Translations under genes and position numbers: made by a program | Shown: positions 1-9,022 of the stretch, in pieces | How the letters are laid out: every line of letters begins with the position of its first letter | How positions within the stretch are numbered: the stretch's first letter is position 1 | From: Nostoc linckia FACHB-104 | GTDB lineage: Bacteria; Cyanobacteriota; Cyanobacteriia; Cyanobacteriales; Nostocaceae | Direction: 5' to 3' | Assembly (NCBI RefSeq): GCF_014696615.1 | Contig: NZ_JACJQJ010000047.1 | Location: 1 to 64,000, forward strand | DNA: 64,000 nt | Notes under the pieces: model-generated | Databases searched by the model: none | What the model was told of the DNA's origin: nothing | Seen by the model: only the letters and a program-made list of their open reading frames with translations

Positions 1-1905
1 AGGGGTGGGGAAGCTACTACCCTCAATAATATCGGGGGAGTTTACGACGATTTAGGGGAAAAGCAGAAAGCTTTGGAATTTTACAACTCAGCACTGCCAC
101 TACTTCAGGCGGTGGGCAACAGGAGTGGAGAAGCTTCTACCCTTTACAACCTCGCCTACCTAGAACGCAGCCGCGGAAATCTCCAAGCAGCCCGCAGCAA
201 TGTAGAAGCCGCTATAAAAATTATCGAAGATTTACGCACCAAAATTGACAGCAAAGACCTTCGTAGTTCTTACTTCGCGACCCAGCAGGATGTTTACCAA
301 TTCTACATCGACTTGCTGATGGAACTGCACAAAAAAGACCCATCAAAAGGATACGCTGCATTAGCTCTGCACTACAGCGAACGCTCCCGCGCCCGCAGCC
401 TCATCGAATTATTAAACGAAGCCAACGCCAAAATTCTCAAAGGCGCAAACCCGCAACTCATCGCCCAAGAACGGAATTTACGACAGCAAATAGACGCTAA
501 AACTACACTGCGGCGTAATTTAGAAACTTCAACCAAGCAAAACGACTTAGTTACCAAAGCAGCTATTCAACGACTGAATCAAGAAATCACCAATCTCACC
601 AATCAATACGAACAACTACAAGCCCAAATTCGGACTTCTAACCCAGAATATGCGAAATTAACAAACCCAGATCCCGAAAAGGATATTCTCAAATTACCGC
701 AAATTCAACAACAACTCGATAAAGACACCTTGCTATTGCAATATACCTTGGGAGAAGAACGCAGTTATTTATGGGCCGTCACTCCCACATCAATGCAAGT
801 TTACACCCTTCCCCCACGCCAAGAAATAGAAAAAGTTGCTACCAAATTCCATGAAAGTTTAGCAAAAGGAGGGACAACTGACATATCTATTCCCAACGCC
901 CAACAACTGAGTAAACTCATCCTTGCACCCGTCGCTGATCAATTACCAGGAAAGCGTTTAGTCATAGTTGCTGATGGTGTGTTGCAAACCATTCCCTTTG
1001 CAGCTTTAGCTGATATCAATACCCAAGCCAAAGGCGACGCTAAAGCAGAAGCAAAATACCAACCACTAATGGTAAACCATGAAATCGTTAACTTACCCTC
1101 AGCTTCTACCATTGCTTTTCAACGCCAACAACTCGCCAAGCGCCAACCCGCACCCAAAGCACTGGCTATCCTTGCCGATCCGGTATTTAATAAAACAGAT
1201 TGCCGATTTAAAGATGAAAATTGCCAAGAAGCCGATAAACCTCAATCTCTCAATAATAATCTTGACATTCCGGCCCAATTACAACAATCTCTGCTAAATC
1301 GTTCCGCCATCAACCTCAAGCGCAATGGTTGGGATAGGCTACTCTACACAGCCAAAGAAGCCAAAGCAATTTTAAACCTTATACCATCAGCTAGCAGTCT
1401 CAAAGCTTTGAGTTTTGATGCTAATTACAATTGGGCGACTAGCGGCGCTTTAAATCAATATCGTATTCTCCATTTTGCGACTCACGGTATAGTCGATCCC
1501 AAAGAACCACACTTATCCGGCATTCTACTGTCTAGCTATGATAAACAAGGTAAATATTTAATTGACAATAAATTAAGTTTAGGCGATTTATTTAACCAAG
1601 ATTACCCCGCAGAGTTAATTGTCTTAAGCGCTTGCGAAACTGGACTTGGTAAAGATGTCAACGGTGAGGGTTTAATTGGCTTAACCCGCGGCTTAATGTA
1701 TGCAGGTGCAGCACGGGTTGCAGTCTCCCTATGGCAAGTTAGCGATGAAGGTACATCAATATTAATGCAGGAATTTTACAAACAGATGTTACGGGAAAAT
1801 AAAACCCCAGCTTCCGCCATGCGTGCAGCGCAAATGAAGTTATGGCAAGACGGGCATAGTCCTTATGAATGGGCAGGTTTCACCGTGCAAGGGGAATGGC
1901 GGTAA
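1..1905 (+). CDS. TPR-CHAT protein, 5' end outside window
   Basis: The frame is already open at base 1 and encodes tetratricopeptide-repeat sequence (TLNNIGGVYDDLGE, later TLYNLAYLERSRGNL), so the true start lies upstream; the TTG at 73 is internal. A charged coiled-coil stretch follows (about 430-640). The C-terminal third is a CHAT domain, the caspase-like fold common in cyanobacteria. The likely catalytic His is in HFATHG (about 1470) and the Cys in LSACETGLG (about 1630). CHAT proteins are proteases or protease-like signalling proteins, often in defence or cell-death circuits; no partner is visible here, so the role is open. A second TPR-CHAT gene lies at 54208. Confidence 0.93.
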   Translation, partial: RGGEATTLNNIGGVYDDLGEKQKALEFYNSALPLLQAVGNRSGEASTLYNLAYLERSRGNLQAARSNVEAAIKIIEDLRTKIDSKDLRSSYFATQQDVYQFYIDLLMELHKKDPSKGYAALALHYSERSRARSLIELLNEANAKILKGANPQLIAQERNLRQQIDAKTTLRRNLETSTKQNDLVTKAAIQRLNQEITNLTNQYEQLQAQIRTSNPEYAKLTNPDPEKDILKLPQIQQQLDKDTLLLQYTLGEERSYLWAVTPTSMQVYTLPPRQEIEKVATKFHESLAKGGTTDISIPNAQQLSKLILAPVADQLPGKRLVIVADGVLQTIPFAALADINTQAKGDAKAEAKYQPLMVNHEIVNLPSASTIAFQRQQLAKRQPAPKALAILADPVFNKTDCRFKDENCQEADKPQSLNNNLDIPAQLQQSLLNRSAINLKRNGWDRLLYTAKEAKAILNLIPSASSLKALSFDANYNWATSGALNQYRILHFATHGIVDPKEPHLSGILLSSYDKQGKYLIDNKLSLGDLFNQDYPAELIVLSACETGLGKDVNGEGLIGLTRGLMYAGAARVAVSLWQVSDEGTSILMQEFYKQMLRENKTPASAMRAAQMKLWQDGHSPYEWAGFTVQGEWR

Positions 1906-2226
1906 AAGAGGCCAGGGGTAGCTCTTAGAGCAAACCTCTGCGTCAACACAGAGTTTCGGCAAGGACGTATTGTTTCTCAGGCTTATAGGTCTCGAAACAA
2001 GTATTTTTTGTTTTTCCGAATGAAAAAGGAGGCTTCCGACTATCTACGGTGGGCATTCTCCAAGAGCCTCCACAGCCCTCCTTTTCGGTAAACCATGTTC
2101 GTTAAGTTTCAATGCTTAAACTTGAATTATGTACAACAATCAAGACGTAGAATGAGGAATGAATCAAAACTGTTTAAAAATGCGCTCACAAAAATTGTCA
2201 GCGCATCGCGTTGAATATCCTTAACG
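1906..2226. other. Intergenic region with two inverted repeats
   Basis: No gene seen. TTGTTTC at 1970-1976 pairs with GAAACAA at 1994-2000 and is followed by GTATTTTTTG, which fits an intrinsic terminator for the TPR-CHAT gene. A second, interrupted inverted repeat (CCGAA...AAAGGAGG at about 2016-2032 against CCCTCCTTTTCGG at about 2076-2088) encloses a further GGAGGCT/AGCCTCC pair. It may be a second terminator serving the gene on the other strand, or a small structured transcript. Confidence 0.45.
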
Positions 2227-3153
2227 TTACAAATCCTCGAATAAGTCTAATTGCTTCTCAGTTGGTGGTGTAGCATCCCTCTTACTCTGCTTATGCTTGT
2301 TCGCCTTGTATTGGTCAGCAGTCTGTGGCGGTGCTGGCATCTCCTCAAAAAGGCTCAGTTGGTGAGGAGAAACGTCAAACGCATCCTGTACCTGCGGGCC
2401 TTCAGGTGAAGAAATAAAGCTTAATCTCTCTTCCACCTGTTGCGTCAGCGTAGGTAAGTCATGCAGTTCGCGAAATTTCTTTGCGATAAGAAACGCAGGA
2501 GTATACCTTACACCATACACTTCCAAAGAAAGCGAATTACCATGAATGACAGTGCCAGAAATACCCAGGGCAGACAGTTGAATATACGTCATATTCGCAC
2601 AGAGCAAATCTAGATCCACTGCTTCAAAGTACATACATTCTTGGGGATTATAGCCCAATTCCTCAATCACCTCAGTAGCCGCAATTAAAAAACACCCTGC
2701 TCCTACGGCTGGTTCATGAAAACTGACATATCCTTTTTGAGTGATCTGCTCATCCAGTAAGTGCTTGTCAATTGAAAGTCGAGCCATGAGCTTTGCAACG
2801 GGATAGGGCATAAAAAATTGCCCTAAATCGGCTTTCCATCCAATTTCGAGTTCTTGATGCAGTTGTCCTAAAAAGTCACTCTTTGCGGTGGAAAGCACAA
2901 GCTGCACAAGGCCAAACATTTCTGCAAATACCTGCAATGAATCACGATCATAATCTTTAACTATCTCAAGATACCTTCGTTCACCTTGTTCGTAGAGTTC
3001 ATCCTTTTTTACAATACCTTGGTGATACGGTACTTGCTGAGAGGTAATCGTAGCGACTTCTACCCAATCTCGAAACACTTCATAGCGGCTTCGTGAATGA
3101 ACAAGAGAGAGTAATTTGGTTGAGAATTCACGTTTGTAGTTCTCGACTAACAT
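2227..3153 (-). CDS. N6-adenine DNA methyltransferase-like protein
   Basis: 308 aa. The centre matches the N6 DNA methylase fold of type I HsdM-like enzymes. DLGQFFMPYPVAKLMA (about residues 109-124) corresponds to the G.ff.P..va motif, HEPAVGAGCF (147-155) to the SAM-binding motif I, and EAVDLDLLCANMTY (178-190) to the acidic motif that follows. After VIHGNSL (203-208) an NPPY/F catalytic motif would be expected, but the sequence reads SLEVYGVRYTPAF with no NPP. Such NPP-less relatives are common on cyanobacterial plasmids. It may bind SAM without methylating, or act differently. The tail (from about 250) is low-complexity. No restriction or specificity gene adjoins it. Confidence 0.75.
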   Translation of the reverse strand: MLVENYKREFSTKLLSLVHSRSRYEVFRDWVEVATITSQQVPYHQGIVKKDELYEQGERRYLEIVKDYDRDSLQVFAEMFGLVQLVLSTAKSDFLGQLHQELEIGWKADLGQFFMPYPVAKLMARLSIDKHLLDEQITQKGYVSFHEPAVGAGCFLIAATEVIEELGYNPQECMYFEAVDLDLLCANMTYIQLSALGISGTVIHGNSLSLEVYGVRYTPAFLIAKKFRELHDLPTLTQQVEERLSFISSPEGPQVQDAFDVSPHQLSLFEEMPAPPQTADQYKANKHKQSKRDATPPTEKQLDLFEDL

Positions 3154-3292
3154 TTCCTAAAACCTAATTCAACATAAGCTCAATCAGGTTTTTTTTAGAA
3201 GTAGTGCAGTATTTCTGTAAGGGAGAAATCAATATTAAAAGGATGGGAAGATAAAATGTTTATAACCTCATTCGCTTATCTTCCCAAAAGCT

Positions 3293-3484
3293 TTATAACC
3301 CTTCTAATGTTTGACTACCTAAGCGTTCACACAATGCTTCAATTTCATCGTATGTCAGTGGCTTGTGTTCTATAAAATGAAGCGAAAATAACTCTTGCCA
3401 CTCTTCATCGTCACTGTCGTAATTGGCTTGAAAAAATCTAAGTGCCGCAATAATCGTTGCTAATTTCTTTGTTGATACCTTCAT
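3293..3484 (-). CDS. Hypothetical small protein, 63 aa
   Basis: Not recognised. A short acidic protein with a basic N-terminus (MKVSTKKLATIIAAL) and a C-terminal half rich in Glu (DDEEWQELFSLHF, YDEIEALCERLG). It lies 24 bases downstream of the 3509-3925 gene on the same strand and is probably co-transcribed with it. Function unknown. Support is the compact same-strand arrangement and protein-like composition only. Confidence 0.5.
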   Translation of the reverse strand: MKVSTKKLATIIAALRFFQANYDSDDEEWQELFSLHFIEHKPLTYDEIEALCERLGSQTLEGL

Positions 3485-3508
3485 TATTTACCTTCTATGA
3501 CTAACGAT

Positions 3509-3925
3509 TTATACTGTATGAATTACCTGCTGAAGAGCTTCAGCTACCTGTTGTTGCTGCGTGTTAGCTTTTAATTGTATTTGTTGAATGAGCAAATGTT
3601 TAGGTGCATCTTTACCGTTGATTTTTTGCGGTATATTAAGCTTACCTGCTATCTTCCTTGCTTGCCTAGCAGTAAGCTTATTTATTTCTGTTTCCAGTAG
3701 TTCAATATTGTCCTTATAATTATCATTAACCTCTTCACTTAACCCCATCTCTTCGTAGTTCAGTTTTTCTGCATCTCTGCTACCTAACGTATCTTGATGA
3801 ACAAGATAATCTGCGTTCATCATTATGTCGCCTTCACCAATCATCACGTTTTCTGGAGTCACTAACCAGCACAAAATACTGAAAATGACTACAAATAAGT
3901 ACACTGCTACGATTGTATCCATCAT
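3509..3925 (-). CDS. Hypothetical membrane-anchored protein with SAP/HeH-like tail
   Basis: 138 aa. Residues 4-24 (VAVYLFVVIFSILCWLV within them) form one transmembrane segment at the N-terminus. The middle is acidic and the C-terminal part (LTARQARKIAGKLNIPQKI, then KHLLIQQIQLK) has the helix-turn-helix rhythm of SAP/HeH-type nucleic-acid-binding motifs, an inference from pattern only. The ATG is doubled (MM) with GAGG about 8 bases upstream. It appears to lead the two-gene unit with the 63-aa gene downstream. Function unknown. Confidence 0.55.
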   Translation of the reverse strand: MMDTIVAVYLFVVIFSILCWLVTPENVMIGEGDIMMNADYLVHQDTLGSRDAEKLNYEEMGLSEEVNDNYKDNIELLETEINKLTARQARKIAGKLNIPQKINGKDAPKHLLIQQIQLKANTQQQQVAEALQQVIHTV

Positions 3926-4070
3926 AGTAAAACCTCTTTTTTACAACTAAGGTTACTATTGTGAACACTAATAGAAATTAAGAAAGAGATACGAACAAAT
4001 TTTATGGATAAAATGTATTTTTTATTAATAAAAATGCTACAATATTACAAAGTAGCAATGAGGACGAGTT

Positions 4071-4805
4071 ATGGCAGTTACTACCTCACTTCGCTCCGAT
4101 AATTTTCAACTATTTCTATCACTTCAATCTGAAATTAAAGACGCAGCTACCTATATTACTCACCTCACAAAAGAGCGAGGTGAATGCATTCAATTCTTCG
4201 CGCAGTTGGCTGCACCACTCATGAGCAATGCAGGCAAAGCAATTGGCACCATTATTCGGTGTAAATTAGGGCAAGAGGAAACACTTTCATTCCTATCACA
4301 GGCAGCGTTAACGCTTCACCGCATCTGGGTACGGTGTGCTGACTATGCACCGATGATTGCGTCAAAAGCGCTGCATTTCTATCAGCAAATCATCACTATA
4401 TTTCCTTCAGGCACGGCACTACAACTGGAGTTATTAGGGCAGGGTGATTACAAGCGAGATGTTGAACCACCAACCCTGATGCTTTCTACTATTGCGTCAT
4501 GGTGGAAGCGTCATGCCCAAGGGTATCGTGCACCAAAGACAACAGCGTCGCCTACGAGTACCCAACCGGTGCAGCTCTGTCTTGACCTTGATATAGAAGC
4601 GCCTACGCCGATAGATGCACCCAAAGAAGCACTTTTACCTTCAGAAACCTGGAAAGAACGCGATCGCGTAGGTGTAGACGGGGGATATTGTGGCACTATC
4701 ACCGCACGTGCTGGTAAGCGTGTATGTATACAATGGGATAACGGCTACACGGCACGGTACACCGTTGAAGAGATGAAACGCTATCGCTATTACAAAGTAC
4801 AATGA
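4071..4805 (+). CDS. Hypothetical protein with C-terminal SH3-like segment
   Basis: 244 aa, start ATG preceded by GAGGACGAG. The N-terminal 150 residues are mostly helical with no recognised family. A proline/threonine-rich linker (about 155-205) leads to a C-terminal beta-rich module, DRVGVDGGYCGTITARAGKR then VCIQWDNGYTARYT. This resembles the small SH3/KOW-like modules at the ends of plasmid proteins; the primase at 21271-24045 ends in a comparable module (VRF..GW.NGIIQEI). That suggests a nucleic-acid-binding role. A HIP1 site (GCGATCGC, about 4660) lies inside the gene. Function not known. Confidence 0.65.
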   Translation: MAVTTSLRSDNFQLFLSLQSEIKDAATYITHLTKERGECIQFFAQLAAPLMSNAGKAIGTIIRCKLGQEETLSFLSQAALTLHRIWVRCADYAPMIASKALHFYQQIITIFPSGTALQLELLGQGDYKRDVEPPTLMLSTIASWWKRHAQGYRAPKTTASPTSTQPVQLCLDLDIEAPTPIDAPKEALLPSETWKERDRVGVDGGYCGTITARAGKRVCIQWDNGYTARYTVEEMKRYRYYKVQ

Positions 4806-4936
4806 GCACCCTACGGTACGCGCTGATGTTGCTGTAACGTAGGAAGCACCTTACTACTGAGTGGGTGCATGACTTATGTGCCTACGTGGGTATGATACAG
4901 GGGGGAATATCCCTCACACCTTTGACGCTCACATGT

Positions 4937-5767
4937 ATGTCTTCTACTGACGTTACTTCAGCTACGCCTACGCCACGCCCAAAAAAGAGACTTCCTCCTT
5001 TAGAGGAACTTGAGCAACGTTGCCCGCCGCATGAGCAGCACAATCGTCACCCGCAGGAACATTCGTTGCTACAGTTTAAAGCGATCGGGGTGGTGACAGG
5101 AGACGTGCGCTTTTCAGATGAACGAAATACTATCACCGTTGGTGGCCACGATTACACGTTACTATTCATCAAAAAAAAGCTCAAAGCGTTTGAGTCCTTA
5201 AAGCGCCATGTAGAAACCTCAGGACAAGCGCGGCAACGCGTAGTGGTGTACCCCAAGGTAACGCATTTTCCTAAAAAGGATGAGCCGCATATCATTGCGT
5301 TTCAAGTCGTAGGCTTTGACGTAGGGCATGAAGAAAATGCCGTGTCAGGGGAGTTAGAAGATTTAGAATTTAAGGTCTCAGGATTTTGGCAGTTTATTCC
5401 GGTGTGTCCTACGCCATGCATTACCGTGCTACGCAACTTCACACGCGAACGGCTTGAGTTCATGAAACACGCTGAACCTGGTCAAAATGTGTGGTTTATG
5501 AAGGCTAGTCATATTCCTGTGCTCTGGAAAGATGCACCTGTAAAACCATATCGGTTTAACCCTAAAGCGGAAAAAGAAGAGCAGGGGCATCCGCCGTTTG
5601 TGGCGATTAAAGCAAAGTTTTTACCGCAGCGAAATGTGTTTGCGTGTGTGGAACTTATAGTAGAGCCACAGGAAAAGTCACCGAAGTTTTTAAAAGTGTC
5701 TAAGACTGACAAGACTATTGTGCAGGAAGCAAAAAAACAACAACGGAAAGTGGAAGATTTTATCTAG
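4937..5767 (+). CDS. Hypothetical plasmid protein, about 276 aa
   Basis: Start placed at ATG 4937 (MSSTDVTSATPTPRPKKRLP); an earlier in-frame start exists at 4865 but adds a poorly protein-like leader. The body looks like beta-strand-rich, OB-fold-type sequence (LLQFKAIGVVTGDVRFSD, QRVVVYPKVTHFPKK, ISFQVV-like strands, LECVELIVEP-like strands) with a basic tail. Single-stranded nucleic-acid binding is a guess from that pattern, not a family match. It follows the 4071 gene on the same strand and may share its transcript. Confidence 0.55.
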   Translation: MSSTDVTSATPTPRPKKRLPPLEELEQRCPPHEQHNRHPQEHSLLQFKAIGVVTGDVRFSDERNTITVGGHDYTLLFIKKKLKAFESLKRHVETSGQARQRVVVYPKVTHFPKKDEPHIIAFQVVGFDVGHEENAVSGELEDLEFKVSGFWQFIPVCPTPCITVLRNFTRERLEFMKHAEPGQNVWFMKASHIPVLWKDAPVKPYRFNPKAEKEEQGHPPFVAIKAKFLPQRNVFACVELIVEPQEKSPKFLKVSKTDKTIVQEAKKQQRKVEDFI

Positions 5768-6112
5768 AAAACACTTTCTGTAGGCGAAGTATAGGATTGA
5801 AGCTTAGGCTACAGACAAGCTTGATTTGTTTTTTTTGATTATTGGTGCATAACAAAGATTGTTGGGTGCTGTGAGGTTAGATACGGCAGAATCAACTTTT
5901 CAGACTACTTCAGGACAAAAACTTGTCTATAAATTGATGAGTTCATAACTGTTCGGTTAATAAATTTACAGATTTATCTCAAGCAGGTTACAAAACCATT
6001 GTTAATATATGTTTTGAGGTAGTATTACAGTATAAATGCTTAGTGTATACAGCATTACAGAAAAAGAAGGTTGATTAGTTTTTTCTTTGGTCTTTGATGA
6101 GAAGGAGAATTT
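5768..6112. other. Intergenic region, possible terminator and leader
   Basis: No gene seen. Near 5797-5834 an imperfect hairpin built from two AAGCTT hexamers is followed by TTTGTTTTTTTTG, consistent with termination of the upstream gene. The remainder is AT-rich and must hold the promoter for the gene at 6113, but I could not pick a convincing -35/-10 pair. Confidence 0.35.
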
Positions 6113-6967
6113 ATGGAAGCTAAATTATCAAATGAGGTTTCTAAGCTGTTTGAACACGACCAAAATACATATCAATCAATTGTTAAATCGGCAGACCAGA
6201 TTCATAAGCTGATCAATCAAGAATATATTGACAAAAAAAGAGCGCTAGAACTGTTGGATCAGCTTCGCGCAGTATTGGACACGATTCTAGATAGCATTGA
6301 AGTATATCAAGAAAATTTTGTTACTGTGTCAAGTGTTGAAAAAAAAGATAAGGAAGAACACTATCATTTATTAGTGGCGCAGTTAGACGAGTTTGTAGAT
6401 ATTTTACAGAATGATTTTGAAAATTTGTTGCTGTCTGGTAACTTTACTCTCGAGCTAAGGTTTCAAGAAAAATTAGTCAATCAATTAAAAAATATTAATA
6501 CAAAGTTAGATGATTTCCGAATCAAACCTGAAAAACTATATAGCCAAGTCAAGCTTTTGCGAGATACAGTTTATACATTTCGCAAGCATCTTTTAGATTT
6601 GAATGATATCGATTTCGCCAAAAATCATTTTCAGAATAAAAATATATTCGTAAATATCATTTTGGGATTATTTGGTATTTCTCTATTTACTACAGGTGGT
6701 TGTATGGCTGCTTTGGAACATGTAGAAAAAACCTCGGAAACAAAGGAAGTACCTATTACTATGGTTGTAGATAAGAACCCTAGTTCAGAACCTAACCCCG
6801 TTGTTCAACCTTCTAATGAACTGTTTCAAAAACAGAAATACCTAATTAACAAGCCAAGACCAAGTATTTCAACTACTCCTGTGATAACTAGTCTTGTTCA
6901 AGCGGTAGGTATAGCTGTGATTGGTAGAGCAGTCAATAATTTAGGTAAGGATACTCATGATGACTAA
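6113..6967 (+). CDS. Hypothetical coiled-coil protein with one membrane segment
   Basis: 284 aa with a clear ribosome-binding site (GAGAAGGAGAATTTATG). The first 180 residues are a long, charged, helical/coiled-coil region. Residues near 182-202 (NIFVNIILGLFGISLFTTGGC) form a hydrophobic membrane segment, and the last 70 residues are low-complexity with a second weakly hydrophobic stretch (VQAVGIAVIG). No enzyme motif is seen. Topology suggests a cytoplasmic coiled-coil anchored to the membrane. AT-rich codon use differs from the plasmid backbone genes before it, which may indicate separate acquisition. Confidence 0.65.
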   Translation: MEAKLSNEVSKLFEHDQNTYQSIVKSADQIHKLINQEYIDKKRALELLDQLRAVLDTILDSIEVYQENFVTVSSVEKKDKEEHYHLLVAQLDEFVDILQNDFENLLLSGNFTLELRFQEKLVNQLKNINTKLDDFRIKPEKLYSQVKLLRDTVYTFRKHLLDLNDIDFAKNHFQNKNIFVNIILGLFGISLFTTGGCMAALEHVEKTSETKEVPITMVVDKNPSSEPNPVVQPSNELFQKQKYLINKPRPSISTTPVITSLVQAVGIAVIGRAVNNLGKDTHDD

Positions 6968-7085
6968 TGAGCATCTTTGAAAAGACAACTTTATTTGAGC
7001 ATCTGCTTAGATGAGACAGTAGTTGCACCTTCATTAATAGGTTTGTTTTGGTGAAACAAATACATCACTTGCTGCTAGAAGTTGA

Positions 7086-7196
7086 TTTAAACTGCTACCC
7101 AATTTATTACCCGATGCACTTGCTGCTGCCAAATCGATTCAGAAAGAAAGACATCGCACCCAACCACTAGCAGCCTTGGCTCTGCATTTATCGTAA
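7086..7196 (+). pseudogene. Remnant of a helical-repeat protein
   Basis: A 36-codon open segment bounded by an upstream TGA and a TAA at 7194 reads LLPNLLPDALAAAKSIQ, then KERHRTQPLAALALHLS. This is the L..AL.AA..I....R..PLAALA..L pattern of cyanobacterial alpha-helical repeat proteins. There is no start codon, ribosome-binding site or room for a functional protein, so it is read as a decayed gene end. The pattern is seen; the family assignment is inference. Confidence 0.4.
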
Positions 7197-7228
7197 AGGT
7201 CAACTAAGCTCCTATTAGTAAATTAACA

Positions 7229-7894
7229 CTAGAAAATGCTGTCTGTAGGAGACGTGGAGACTTCTTCGTAAAAGACAGATTTTACGGAGCTGTGTGGATT
7301 CGTAGGCGAGAGAATAGAAAGTGAGGACACCGCGCCTAATACTTGGTCTTCTCGTACCTCAAGGTACTTATATAACTCATCTAAGGTACGATGTCCCGAA
7401 ATTTCCTGAATAACTCGCAACGGAATGCCCGCGTTACTCATTTGGGTAAGCGCGGTACGGCGGAAGCTGTGCGAGCTGACTCCTTCTAGCCCAATACGCT
7501 TACAGGCTTTGCGAAGCAGCCACATCGCGGAGTCACGGTGTAGATGATCGTCTATACGGCTTCCATACTCATTGCCAGGGAAAAGCCACTGATTATCATC
7601 GCGTGGGCGATACTCTTCCAGCTTGAGTCTTAGGTCTTCAATGACGGGTACACAACGAGTCGCTAGTTTTCCTTTGGTGTTCCCTTTACGAAATAAAATT
7701 TCTCGCCTTACTCGCCCCTTGGTGTCGTAGACATCACGTTTTCTGAGGGTGACTGCTTCACTGACGCGACACGCCGTAAACAGCATCACCGCATACAACG
7801 CGCGATCGCGGGCGGTGGTGATGTCAGGGGAGAAAAGAAGCTGAATCTCTTCTTGCGTAAGTATTTTGGCTTTGCCGTGTCGGTCAATTTTCAA
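7229..7894 (-). CDS. Small tyrosine recombinase / integrase
   Basis: 221 aa, catalytic domain only, as in the short cyanobacterial integrases that begin with the MKIDRHGKAKILT-type leader. The start is TTG at 7894. The catalytic set is visible: Arg43 in FTACRVSEA, Lys about 75 in FRKGNTKGK, His142 and Arg145 in HSFRR, His168 in ISGHRTLDE, and the nucleophile Tyr177 (or 175) in LYKYLEV. These enzymes perform site-specific strand exchange, either resolving plasmid multimers or moving elements. It stands at the edge of an accessory region (7-21 kb) and could have mediated its entry, but no att pair could be linked to it. Confidence 0.9.
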   Translation of the reverse strand: MKIDRHGKAKILTQEEIQLLFSPDITTARDRALYAVMLFTACRVSEAVTLRKRDVYDTKGRVRREILFRKGNTKGKLATRCVPVIEDLRLKLEEYRPRDDNQWLFPGNEYGSRIDDHLHRDSAMWLLRKACKRIGLEGVSSHSFRRTALTQMSNAGIPLRVIQEISGHRTLDELYKYLEVREDQVLGAVSSLSILSPTNPHSSVKSVFYEEVSTSPTDSIF

Positions 7895-8117
7895 TGCAGT
7901 TACTAAACGCCTACGATTTCTTATTATCCAGCTCTCGCGGTACCGTGGGAGTGGTAGGTGGTGTCATTTCTTAAGTAATAAGCGGGTAGATACCGATACA
8001 CAAAGTTGGATATTTATAGAGGTAAGCCCTTAAACACGAGTAATCATGCGGAAGACATTGTAAAAAAGGGCGAGGATGATGAAATTATTGATTATTCAAT
8101 AAATTAAGGAATATTGA

Positions 8118-9020
8118 ATGGTTTCATTCTACCCTGGTCAAAAAGCTAATGATCTCGCAAAAGGTGCTCAAGAGCGATACGAACGCGCGCTTGAATGGTT
8201 AAAAGAAGAGGAAAAAGCTACCAACAAGGTAGCCGAGGAGTATGGTCAACTCCAGCTCAAGGTTATAAAAGATACGATTAAGCGTTTTGTTGACTTTCTT
8301 GAACGCACAGGGAGGAAAGCCTCTGAGAGCGAGAAGCGTCTTTTAGAGGGCATGGACTTTTCCGTGCAGCAGCTACAAGAATATAAAGCTGCGGCTATAG
8401 CAGCAGAGCAGTATTTTATGGCTGGTGCCAAAGCCGCTGGCGCAGCTGCGGCAGGCTACGGGAGTGCGATAGGTGTTGCGACCACTATAGGAGTAGCAAG
8501 CACTGGCACAGCTATCTCAAGCCTTAGTGGAGCCGCAGCAACGAATGCAATGCTCGCGTGGTTTGGCGGTGGAGCTGTTGCAGCTGGTGGCGGTGGTATG
8601 GCTGTTGGTGTGTGGGTATTAGGAGGTATCACTGCTCTTCCCGCCTTGGCGATTGGTGGCTTTTTTGCAGCTCGGGAAGGAGAAAAAGCCATGACAAAGG
8701 CGCAAGAATATGTAGCCAAAGTCAATAAAGCAATTGCTGAAATTCATGCTGCCGATGACTATGCACAACAAGTAAAGCAGCGCATTATTGAGTTAAAAGG
8801 GGTGTTTGAATCCCTCAATGCTCTTGCGGTTGAAGGACTCAACCAACTTGAATCTCAACCTTTTGATGCAGACAGAGATGCAGAGAAATTTCAGCAAGTC
8901 GGGCTTTGCATAAAAGGGCTTATAGAACTGTTAAAAACTCCAGTTCTTAACAGCGAAGGAAAACTTAATCTTGGTGCTGTCACTATTTTAGAAAAATACC
9001 GCACGCTACCAGGTAAATAA
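8118..9020 (+). CDS. Glycine-zipper membrane-interacting protein, 300 aa
   Basis: Function not established. Residues 1-100 are a charged helical/coiled-coil region. Residues about 100-185 hold two long Gly/Ala-rich hydrophobic stretches (AAGAAAAGYGSAIGVATTIG; then NAMLAWFGGGAVAAGGGG) typical of glycine-zipper membrane-inserting hairpins, and the rest is again helical. Similar Ala-Trp-Phe-Gly-Gly-Gly proteins are, as I recall, often encoded near dynamin-like GTPases in bacteria; a dynamin-like gene lies at 18363-20243 but is not adjacent. The 9023 gene starts two bases after the stop, so the two form an operon. Possible role in membrane remodelling or defence, inferred. Confidence 0.7.
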   Translation: MVSFYPGQKANDLAKGAQERYERALEWLKEEEKATNKVAEEYGQLQLKVIKDTIKRFVDFLERTGRKASESEKRLLEGMDFSVQQLQEYKAAAIAAEQYFMAGAKAAGAAAAGYGSAIGVATTIGVASTGTAISSLSGAAATNAMLAWFGGGAVAAGGGGMAVGVWVLGGITALPALAIGGFFAAREGEKAMTKAQEYVAKVNKAIAEIHAADDYAQQVKQRIIELKGVFESLNALAVEGLNQLESQPFDADRDAEKFQQVGLCIKGLIELLKTPVLNSEGKLNLGAVTILEKYRTLPGK

Positions 9021-9022
9021 TC

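Noticed and set aside
2227-3153. Type I restriction-modification locus
   Set aside because: Only a methylase-like gene is present; no specificity or restriction subunit adjoins it, and the catalytic NPP motif is missing.
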